Assembly: GCA_017432405.1 (NCBI GenBank)
Contig: JAFRJF010000290.1
Location: 1 to 27,651, forward strand
Length of the DNA stretch: 27,651 nucleotides
Source of the DNA: Clostridia bacterium
GTDB lineage: Bacteria; Bacillota_A; Clostridia; Christensenellales; Aristaeellaceae
Direction: 5' to 3'
The notes under the pieces were generated by a model. The model searched no databases. It was not told where the DNA came from and saw nothing but the letters and a program-made list of their open reading frames with translations. Made by a program: the position numbers and the translations under genes. Positions 21,648 through 27,651 of this stretch are shown one piece after another (the first letter of the stretch is position 1; each line of letters begins with the position of its first letter).

Positions 21648-22403
21648 GTGATTGACGGCCTGGTTTCGATCATAACGCCCTGCTACAACGGCGGGCGCTT
21701 TATCGCCGATACCATCGAATCGGTGTTGGGCCAGACCTATGCCCAGTGGGAGATGATCGTCGTGGACGACGGCTCTGCGGACGATACCGCTGAAATTGCC
21801 GGGCGCTACGCCGCGCGGGATAGCCGGATACAGCTGATCCGCCAGCAGAACGCGGGCACGGCCCACGCCCGGAATACGGGCATGAAGCAGGCGAGGGGCC
21901 GCTATATCGCCCTGCTGGACGCCGACGACCTTTGGGAGCCCGATTTTCTTGAAAAGCAGCTGGCGTTCATGGGCCAGACCGGCGCCGTCTGCGTTTGCAG
22001 CGCCTATCGCCACATCGACGAGAACGGGCGGGAGATCCAGCATCCCACGGTGCCCCTCGACCGGATCACGCCGAAGGACATGCGGGTGATGAACCGCATC
22101 GGCTGCCTGACGGGGCTGTATGACGCCGGTAAGCACGGCAAGATCTACCTGCACGAGGCGCTGCGCTCGATCCGTGACGACTACGCCTACTGGTACGACA
22201 TCGTCTGCCTGGAGGGCGAGGCCCGGGGCAATCCCCAGATCCTGGCCCGCTACCGCGTTCTGACGAACAGCACCACCGGCAACAAGCTGAAGCTGGTGTC
22301 GAAGCAGTACCACTTCTACAGGCAGTACCTGAAGCAGGGCGTGCTGACCGCCTGCGTCAACACGGTGCGCTGGGGTGTCTCCGGCATCAGGAAGTTTTCG
22401 TGA
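21648..22403 (+). CDS. Family 2 glycosyltransferase
   Basis: The 251-residue protein has the GT-A fold: VSIITPCYNGGRFIADTIES at the N-terminus, VVDDGSADDT (nucleotide-binding Asp), AGTAHARNTGMKQARG and the metal-binding LLDADDLWEPDFL. Such enzymes transfer one sugar from a nucleotide donor to a growing glycan on the cytoplasmic face. No membrane segment is evident. The C-terminus resembles EpsE/CapH-type capsular transferases. GTG 21648 is the likely start, since GGAGGAG (21632-21638) lies nine bases before it; the ATG at 21588 would sit very near the promoter. It is the first gene of a five-gene run and overlaps the next by four bases (GTGA). Confidence 0.88.
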   Translation: MIDGLVSIITPCYNGGRFIADTIESVLGQTYAQWEMIVVDDGSADDTAEIAGRYAARDSRIQLIRQQNAGTAHARNTGMKQARGRYIALLDADDLWEPDFLEKQLAFMGQTGAVCVCSAYRHIDENGREIQHPTVPLDRITPKDMRVMNRIGCLTGLYDAGKHGKIYLHEALRSIRDDYAYWYDIVCLEGEARGNPQILARYRVLTNSTTGNKLKLVSKQYHFYRQYLKQGVLTACVNTVRWGVSGIRKFS

Positions 22404-23323
22404 AACGGGATGAGGGCATGACAAAGGGCGTCGCCGCGGTGGTGGTGACCTACAACCGAAGGGCGCTGCTGGCGCAGTGTGTCGAGTGCCTGCTGCGGCA
22501 GAGCGCCCCGGAGTTGGACATCTGGGTGATCGACAACGCCAGCACCGACGGCACGGGGGACATGCTCGCCCCGATGGTCCGGGAAGGCCGCGTCCACTAC
22601 GCGAATACCGGCAGCAACCTGGGCGGCGCGGGGGGCTTTGAATACGGCCTTCGCCTGGCGGCGGAGCGGGATTACGAATACGCCTGGATCATGGACGACG
22701 ATGCCATGCCCGAGCCCACGGCGCTGGAGGCGCTGCTGAGCGCGGCAAGGGAGCTCGGCGATTTCGGCTTCCTCTCCGGCAAGGTGCTCTGGACGGACGG
22801 CTCGATCTGCCGCATGAACGTGCAGAGGGATCTGAAGCTGGGTAACATCACCGATTTTACGCCCCGCCTGATTCCCTGCGGCGCGGCCACCTTCGTATCG
22901 CTGCTGGTGCCCGTGGCCGTGGTGCGGGAGGTGGGCCTGCCCATCGGCGAGTTCTTCATCTGGGCGGACGACCTGGAATATACCCGCCGCATATCCCTGA
23001 AGCACCCCTGCTGGGTGGTCACCGACAGCGTCACCGTGCACCGCTGCGCCACGAACAACGGCGGCAACATCGCCACCGACGCGCCGGAACGCATACAGCG
23101 CTACCGCTACGCCTATCGAAACGAGGTCGTACTGTACCGGCGGGAGGGCCTGCGCGGGGCGGTTCGATTGCTGCTGCGCACGCCGCTGCACGTGTTCCGG
23201 GTGCTGACCCGATCCGACGGGCAAAAGTGGGAGCGCATTCGCGTCATATTCGGCGGCACGCTGGAGGGGCTGTCCTTCCGGCCGCCGATACGGTATCCCG
23301 AAAAATATCCCCCAGGGGCGTGA
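22400..23323 (+). CDS. Family 2 glycosyltransferase, galactofuranosyltransferase-like
   Basis: This 307-residue GT-A enzyme has VAAVVVTYNRRALL, WVIDNASTDGT, the glycine-rich NTGSNLGGAGGFEYG and the metal site WIMDDDAMPEP. FIWADDLEYTRR later matches the general-base motif. The GGAGGF plus DDD combination is typical of GlfT-type galactofuranosyltransferases and rhamnosyltransferases. The nearby UDP-galactopyranose mutase favours UDP-galactofuranose as donor. GTG 22400 overlaps the previous stop (GTGA) and has AGGAAG about five bases upstream; ATG 22418 is the alternative start. The acceptor is unknown. Confidence 0.85.
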   Translation: MKRDEGMTKGVAAVVVTYNRRALLAQCVECLLRQSAPELDIWVIDNASTDGTGDMLAPMVREGRVHYANTGSNLGGAGGFEYGLRLAAERDYEYAWIMDDDAMPEPTALEALLSAARELGDFGFLSGKVLWTDGSICRMNVQRDLKLGNITDFTPRLIPCGAATFVSLLVPVAVVREVGLPIGEFFIWADDLEYTRRISLKHPCWVVTDSVTVHRCATNNGGNIATDAPERIQRYRYAYRNEVVLYRREGLRGAVRLLLRTPLHVFRVLTRSDGQKWERIRVIFGGTLEGLSFRPPIRYPEKYPPGA

Positions 23324-23324
23324 C

Positions 23325-24479
23325 ATGATGAAGGTTCTGGAAGTCAACGTCGACGATGTGGGCCTGGGCGGCGTGTACGCCCTGGTGAACAGCGTCATCC
23401 GCAACAAGCCGGAGGGGCTGAAGCTGGATATCGCCTGCATCGCTGAGTTTGAAAATCCAAACAATATCGAGCGCTTGAAGCGCCTGGGCACGGACGTCCA
23501 TTATGTGGGCACGAAGGGCCCGCGATGGACGCGGCCCTCGGCCTATTACAGGAACACATTGAAGCTGCTGCAGGGCGGCGGCTATGACTGCGTTCACATT
23601 CACGGGGACGTGGCTTATTTATTATTGATATTCGCCAGGGCCGCCCGGCGCGCGGGCGTGAAGAGGATCATACTGCACTCCCACGCCGCGGGCATCGACG
23701 GGGGTTCCCGAAGGCTGAAGGCGGCGCTGCACAGGCTGTGCCGGGGCGCGCTGCCGGGCTGCGCCACCGATTTTGCGGCCTGCTCGGACAGGGCGGCGGC
23801 GTGGATGTATCCCGGGCTGGACGTCAGCCGGGTGAAGATGGTCAAGAACGGCGTGGAGCTGGAGCGCTTTGCCCATGACCCCGCCGTGCGGGCGCGGGTG
23901 CGGGGCGAGCTGAAGCTGGAGGACGCCTTCGTTGTCGGCCACGTGGGCCGCTTTGCCTACCAGAAGAACCACGAATACCTGCTGGACGCCTTCGCGGCCA
24001 TGCGCAGGCGCATCGAAAACGCCAGGCTGCTGCTGGTGGGCGAGGGCGTGCTGTTCGACCAGATCCGGGCGAAGGCGGCGCGGCTCGGCATGGAGAAGGA
24101 CGTGATCTTCTACGGTGCCAGCACCGACGTGGGCAGCCTGATGCAGGCGATGGACCTGCTCGCGCTGCCCTCCCGGTTCGAGGGGCTGCCGGTGGTGGGC
24201 GTCGAGGCCCAGGCGGCGGGGCTGCCGGTGCTGTTCTCCGATCGCATCACCCGCCAGGCGGCGCTGACAGATCATGTGCGCTTCCTGCCCATCGACGCTG
24301 CTTCCGTGGAAAGCTGGGGCGAGGCGGCATGGGAAGCGGCGGAGGGCCCCGGCTGGGACCGCGCCGGGGACTGCGAGCGGGTCCGGCAGGCCGGCTTCAC
24401 CATACAGGATACCGTCCGGGCATTCCTGGCCCTCTACGGCGCAGGTGACGCGGCTGGAGAGGCGGGTGGCGCCAAATGA
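23325..24479 (+). CDS. Family 4 (GT1-type) glycosyltransferase
   Basis: The 384-residue protein has the GT-B fold. The N-lobe has VLEVNVDDVGLGGVYALV and YDCVHIHGDVAYLLLI; the C-lobe has VGHVGRFAYQKNHEYLLDAF, LLLVGEG, VIFYGASTDVGSLMQAMDLL and LPSRFEGLPVVGVEAQAAGLPV, where the E-x7-E donor-binding motif lies. It is close to the EpsF/CapM-like exopolysaccharide transferases. It starts a few bases after the previous gene, with ATG ATG doublets at 23325 and 23328 so the precise start is open by one codon, and overlaps the next gene by four bases (ATGA). Sugar and acceptor are unknown. Confidence 0.88.
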   Translation: MMKVLEVNVDDVGLGGVYALVNSVIRNKPEGLKLDIACIAEFENPNNIERLKRLGTDVHYVGTKGPRWTRPSAYYRNTLKLLQGGGYDCVHIHGDVAYLLLIFARAARRAGVKRIILHSHAAGIDGGSRRLKAALHRLCRGALPGCATDFAACSDRAAAWMYPGLDVSRVKMVKNGVELERFAHDPAVRARVRGELKLEDAFVVGHVGRFAYQKNHEYLLDAFAAMRRRIENARLLLVGEGVLFDQIRAKAARLGMEKDVIFYGASTDVGSLMQAMDLLALPSRFEGLPVVGVEAQAAGLPVLFSDRITRQAALTDHVRFLPIDAASVESWGEAAWEAAEGPGWDRAGDCERVRQAGFTIQDTVRAFLALYGAGDAAGEAGGAK

Positions 24480-25243
24480 TCTACATCGTGACCCACAAGC
24501 GGGTTGACCTGCCGAAGCTGAAGGGCTACCGGGCCATCCAGGTGGGCAGCGCCGCGGACGGCTTTCCCGGCTGCCTGCGGGACGACACCGGCGACAACAT
24601 CGCGGACCGAAACGCCGGCTACTGCGAGCTGACGGCCATGTACTGGATCTGGAAGAATACGGACGACCCGTTCAAGGGGCTGGCCCATTATCGCCGCTAC
24701 TTCGGCCGGCGGTCCTTCAGCAGCCGGGTGAGGGACATCCTCGGCTACGAAGCGCTGATCGGGATGCTGGAGGGGCGGGACCTGCTGGCCGCAAAGCCGG
24801 CGGTGTACCACGTCGACGCCAGGGCGCAGCTGCTGATGGATTGCTGCACCCCGGAGACCTTCTCAAAGCTGGAGGCCGTCGTCGAGGCGCTCAGTCCCGA
24901 ATACATGGCGGCCTTTCAAAGGTTCTTCGCGGGCAACCGGGCGGCACAGTACAACATGCTGCTGTGCAGGAAGGGGCTGTTCGACGACTACTGCGCATGG
25001 CTGTTTCCGATACTGTTCAGCCTGGAGGACAAGGTGGACCTGAGCGGGGCGAGCGCCTACCAGAAGCGGCTGTTCGGCTTTGTGGGCGAGCGCCTGATGA
25101 ACGTGTGGATGCTGCACAACCGGCTTTCGGTGGGCTACCTGCCGGTGGTCAGCACCGAATACACCCGGAGGGATCACCTGACCTACCTGAGGCGGGACAT
25201 CACCAACGGTTTGAGGTTCAGATTTCAGAGCAAGGGGAGTTGA
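24476..25243 (+). CDS. DUF4422-family glycosyltransferase
   Basis: The 255-residue protein begins MIYIVTHKRVDLP and has QVGSAADG, DDTGDNIADRNAGYCELTAMYWIWKN, then LAHYRRYFGRR. This is the DUF4422 (PF14393) signature, in which an NIS/NIADRN-type segment and HYRRYF are the most conserved parts. Members are found in capsule and O-antigen loci and are thought to transfer sugars, often next to galactofuranose genes. A C-terminal FGFVGERLMNVW block is also typical. The ATG overlaps the previous stop by four bases, and glf follows five bases after its stop, so translation is coupled through the operon. Confidence 0.88.
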   Translation: MIYIVTHKRVDLPKLKGYRAIQVGSAADGFPGCLRDDTGDNIADRNAGYCELTAMYWIWKNTDDPFKGLAHYRRYFGRRSFSSRVRDILGYEALIGMLEGRDLLAAKPAVYHVDARAQLLMDCCTPETFSKLEAVVEALSPEYMAAFQRFFAGNRAAQYNMLLCRKGLFDDYCAWLFPILFSLEDKVDLSGASAYQKRLFGFVGERLMNVWMLHNRLSVGYLPVVSTEYTRRDHLTYLRRDITNGLRFRFQSKGS

Positions 25244-25247
25244 TAAA

Positions 25248-26360
25248 ATGTATGATTACCTGATCGTGGGCTCGGGCCTGTTCGGCGCGACCTTCGCCCG
25301 CCAGGCGACGGACGCCGGCAGGCGCGTGCTGGTGGTGGACAGGCGGCCCAACGTCGCGGGCAATATCTATACCGAGGACGTCGAGGGCATCCATGTGCAC
25401 AAGTACGGGGCCCACATCTTCCACACCAACGACGCCGCGGTGTGGCGCTATGTCAACCGCTTCGCCGAATTCAACCGCTTCACCAATTCCCCGGTGGCGA
25501 ACTACAGGGGCGAGCTGTATTCGCTGCCCTTCAACATGTACACCTTCAATAAGATGTGGGGGGTGGTGACGCCCGAGGAGGCGCAGGCGAAGATCGACGA
25601 GCAGCGCCGGGAGATCACCGGCGAACCCAAAAACCTGGAGGAGCAGGCCATCAGCCTGGTGGGCCGGGACATCTTTGAAAAGCTGGTGAAGGGCTACACC
25701 GAGAAGCAGTGGGGGAGGGATTGCAGGGACCTGCCCGCCTTCATCATCCGCCGCCTGCCCGTGCGGCTGACCTTCGACAACAACTACTTCAACGCCCTGT
25801 ACCAGGGCATACCCATCGGGGGCTACACGAAGCTGGTGGAGAACCTGCTGGAGGGCATCGAGGTGCGCCTGAACTGTGACTACCTCGAAAACAAGGCCGA
25901 ACTGGACGCAATGGCGAAGCGGGTGGTCTACACCGGCCCCATCGACGCCTACTTCGGCTTTAAGCTGGGGGCGCTGGAATACCGCTCGGTGCGCTTTGAA
26001 ACGGAGCTGCTGGACATCCCGAACTTCCAGGGCAACGCCGCCGTGAACTACACCGACAGGGAAACGCCCTGGACCCGCATCATCGAGCACAAGTGGTTCG
26101 AGTTCGGCAAGGACGCCGAGGGCAACGACCTGCCCAGGACCGTCATCAGCCGGGAGTACAGCAGCGAATGGAAGCCGGGGGACGAGCCCTACTATCCCGT
26201 CAACGACGAAAAGAACGGCGCGTTGTACCGGCAGTACAAGGCCCTGGCCGACGGGGAGGAGAAGGTGATCTTCGGCGGCAGGCTGGGCGAATACAGGTAT
26301 TACGACATGGACCAGACCGTCGCCGCCGCGCTCAGGCTGAGCGAAAGGGAACTGGGATAG
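25248..26360 (+). CDS. glf: UDP-galactopyranose mutase
   Basis: Glf is a flavoenzyme that converts UDP-galactopyranose to UDP-galactofuranose, the donor for Galf-containing surface glycans. The 370-residue protein has the FAD-binding YLIVGSGLFGATFA at residues 4-17, VVDRRPNVAGNIYTE, HKYGAHIFHTND, LVKGYTEKQWGRD, and EYRYYDMDQTVAAAL at the end, all characteristic. Length is normal. ATG 25248 has GGGGAG about eight bases upstream. As last gene of the run it supplies the donor for one or more of the four transferases before it. A palindromic repeat lies directly after its stop. Confidence 0.96.
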   Translation: MYDYLIVGSGLFGATFARQATDAGRRVLVVDRRPNVAGNIYTEDVEGIHVHKYGAHIFHTNDAAVWRYVNRFAEFNRFTNSPVANYRGELYSLPFNMYTFNKMWGVVTPEEAQAKIDEQRREITGEPKNLEEQAISLVGRDIFEKLVKGYTEKQWGRDCRDLPAFIIRRLPVRLTFDNNYFNALYQGIPIGGYTKLVENLLEGIEVRLNCDYLENKAELDAMAKRVVYTGPIDAYFGFKLGALEYRSVRFETELLDIPNFQGNAAVNYTDRETPWTRIIEHKWFEFGKDAEGNDLPRTVISREYSSEWKPGDEPYYPVNDEKNGALYRQYKALADGEEKVIFGGRLGEYRYYDMDQTVAAALRLSERELG

Positions 26361-26401
26361 AAATACTGATTTATCGAGCTGTGCTCGATAAATCAGTATT
26401 T
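26361..26401. repeat. Perfect palindromic repeat, copy 3
   Basis: The 19-base arms AAATACTGATTTATCGAGC and GCTCGATAAATCAGTATTT flank loop TGT. It fills the gap between converging glf and the C_GCAxxG_C_C gene. Relative to copy 2, C-to-A at arm position 3 is matched by G-to-T in the other arm, so pairing is preserved. Confidence 0.92.
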
Positions 26402-26402
26402 G

Positions 26403-26852
26403 TCATCCGTCCTTCAGCATCTCGTCCAGTATCTCCGCTGCGCAGTAGGCCAGGTTCGGGCAGGGGCGCTTTTTGTAGTATGCCTCCGTTCGCGCCTCCG
26501 GCGCGCCGCCCTCGGTGGCGCCGATGCCTTTGAGCAGCTCGCGGCAGACGATGGCGCCGTTTTTCTCGCGGAACCGGCGGGCGAAATCCTGCACGAGGGC
26601 GTAATGGGCCTTCTTGGCAGCGTAGTCCTTTGGGTCGGCGTAGCCCCTGACGATGCCCAGCACCAGCGCCGCGCCGCTGACGGTGCCGCAGACCTCCCGC
26701 AGGCGGCCAAGGCCGCCGCCGAAGGAGGAGGCCATCCGAGCCGCCGTGTCGATCTCCAGCCCCGTCACGTCGCAGAAGGCGCAAACCACCGCCTGGGCGC
26801 AGTTGTAGCCCTGCATAAACAGTTCCCTGGCCAGCTCGGCATGGTTGGACAC
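26403..26852 (-). CDS. C_GCAxxG_C_C family redox protein
   Basis: The protein has the spaced cysteine pattern of the C_GCAxxG_C_C family. These are YNCAQAVVCAFC near the N-terminus, FGGGLGRLREVCGTVSGAAL in the middle, and later single cysteines (AIVCRELL, KRPCPNLAYCAAEI). The family is widespread in anaerobes and is thought to be redox-active or metal-binding, but the reaction is not known. The GCAxxG core reads CGTVSG here. GTG 26852 is preceded by GGGAGG at seven bases and gives 149 residues. The ATG at 26858 is only one base from GGAGG, so it is less likely. It has its own promoter and converges with glf. Confidence 0.85.
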   Translation of the reverse strand: MSNHAELARELFMQGYNCAQAVVCAFCDVTGLEIDTAARMASSFGGGLGRLREVCGTVSGAALVLGIVRGYADPKDYAAKKAHYALVQDFARRFREKNGAIVCRELLKGIGATEGGAPEARTEAYYKKRPCPNLAYCAAEILDEMLKDG

Positions 26853-26884
26853 AGGCATACCTCCCTTGCAAAGATATTAGTTGT

Positions 26885-26913
26885 ATTATATCAAATCCGC
26901 AGGCGTTTGTCAC
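26885..26913 (-). promoter_or_regulatory. Predicted promoter of the C_GCAxxG_C_C gene
   Basis: On the minus strand, GTGACA (26913-26908) and a perfect TATAAT (26890-26885) are 17 bases apart, about 33 bases upstream of the start. Confidence 0.6.
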
Positions 26914-27000
26914 TACGAATGTTGATAATTAGACATAACTAACATGGAGGAAGTTTGTATGAATTAACCTATTTTGTAATGTAAATTATAAAGAATAACA

Positions 27001-27029
27001 TTGCCAAGGCTGCGCTTTCGTGTTAAAAT
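27001..27029 (+). promoter_or_regulatory. Predicted promoter of the NifU-like gene
   Basis: TTGCCA (27001-27006) and TAAAAT (27024-27029), with a TG two bases before the -10 box, are 17 bases apart. A leader of about 75 bases follows before the ATG at 27113; I recognise no RNA element in it. The 26914-27000 stretch is AT-rich and holds only a start-stop pair (ATGAATTAA after GGAGG). Confidence 0.55.
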
Positions 27030-27112
27030 GAAGTGATGATGAAACCCGTGCTGCAAAGGTGTCATCAACATCAATTTCAGATGCGATTGGAAACTACAAG
27101 GAGGTAAGCAGT

Positions 27113-27651
27113 ATGCAATATTCCCGCGAAGTTGAGGAAATGGTCTGCGTTGCCAAGGGCCCGCATCATGGTCCCGCGCCCATCCCCGAGGAGGGCAAGT
27201 GGATCCAGGCCAAGGAGATCAAGGACATTTCCGGCTATACCCACGGCATCGGCTGGTGCGCGCCCCAGCAGGGCACCTGCAAGCTGAGCCTGAATGTCAA
27301 GGACGGCGTCATCGAAGAGGCGCTGGTGGAGACCATCGGCTGTTCCGGCATGACCCATTCCGCCGCCATGGCCGCCGAGATCCTGCCCGGCAAGACCATT
27401 CTCGAGGCGCTGAACACCGACCTGGTGTGCGACGCCATCAACACCGCCATGCGCGAGCTGTTCCTGCAGATCGTGTACGGCCGCACCCAGTCCGCCTTCT
27501 CCGACGACGGTCTGCGCATCGGCGCCGGCCTGGAGGACCTGGGCAAGGGCCTGCGCTCCATGGTCGGCACCATGTACGGCACCAAGGCCAAGGGCGTTCG
27601 CTTCCTGGAGATGACCGAGGGCTATGTGACCCAGATCGCGCTGGACAAGGA
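27113..27651 (+). CDS. NifU-like iron-sulfur cluster assembly scaffold protein (3' end outside window)
   Basis: The 179 residues present begin MQYSREVEEMVCVAKGPHHG and contain GWCAPQQGTCKLSLNV, ETIGCSGMTHSAAMAAEIL and LVCDAINTAMRELFLQIVYG. The cysteines at 49, 56, 77 and 106, with the IGCSGMTHSA motif, mark the NifU/IscU-like fold as found in a Clostridia-specific clade, usually annotated as an iron-sulfur scaffold and often followed by a GGGtGRT-family gene (not visible here). Such proteins hold nascent Fe-S clusters. ATG 27113 has AAGGAGG eight bases upstream. No sulfurase gene is in view, so the partner cannot be stated. Confidence 0.85.
   Translation, partial: MQYSREVEEMVCVAKGPHHGPAPIPEEGKWIQAKEIKDISGYTHGIGWCAPQQGTCKLSLNVKDGVIEEALVETIGCSGMTHSAAMAAEILPGKTILEALNTDLVCDAINTAMRELFLQIVYGRTQSAFSDDGLRIGAGLEDLGKGLRSMVGTMYGTKAKGVRFLEMTEGYVTQIALDK

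Overview
The window reads as chromosome from an anaerobic, high-GC member of the Clostridia. The lineage is inferred from a reverse rubrerythrin, the cdaA-cdaR pair, a C_GCAxxG_C_C protein, a NifU-like scaffold protein, strong GGAGG ribosome sites and frequent GTG/TTG starts. Most genes are GC-rich. The block from about 17.7 to 20.1 kb is visibly more AT-rich and looks acquired. I found no tRNA, rRNA, CRISPR array or complete transposon.

Layout. (1) 1-7.2 kb, minus strand: the start of leuS; secG with a very long Ala/Glu tail; then an RNA-modification and translation operon transcribed trpS > rsmH > tgt > a 16S rRNA methyltransferase of the ArmA/Rmt aminoglycoside-resistance type > rsmI; then a GNAT-like gene. 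(2) 7.4-11.2 kb, plus strand: cdaA-cdaR (c-di-AMP synthesis and its regulator), a membrane-anchored protein of unknown function and an SGNH hydrolase, closed by a long hairpin. (3) 11.4-14.35 kb, plus strand: a SAM methyltransferase, then a cobalamin riboswitch with its own terminator controlling an exported CbiK-type chelatase and a small secreted protein. (4) 14.36-15.4 kb, minus strand: a SAM methyltransferase and a small cysteine-rich protein.

(5) 15.5-20.1 kb, an accessory island: a stand-alone Card1/Can2-like CARF nuclease; an hsdM pseudogene and an hsdS stub; a three-gene module (TOPRIM-like protein split by one in-frame TGA, DUF4869-like protein, small P-loop protein); and a tyrosine recombinase lacking its extreme N-terminus. 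Perfect 37-41 bp palindromes of one dispersed family sit at 17595, 20064 and 26361. (6) 20.1-21.4 kb, minus strand: udk and rubrerythrin. (7) 21.6-26.4 kb, plus strand: four glycosyltransferases and UDP-galactopyranose mutase, a compact galactofuranose-glycan operon. (8) 26.4-27.65 kb: a C_GCAxxG_C_C protein (minus) and the start of a NifU-like scaffold gene (plus).

The main points for follow-up are the ArmA/Rmt-like methyltransferase inside a housekeeping operon, the CARF nuclease without CRISPR, the decayed restriction locus with its possible TOPRIM/P-loop defence module, the covarying palindrome family, and the B12-controlled exported chelatase.
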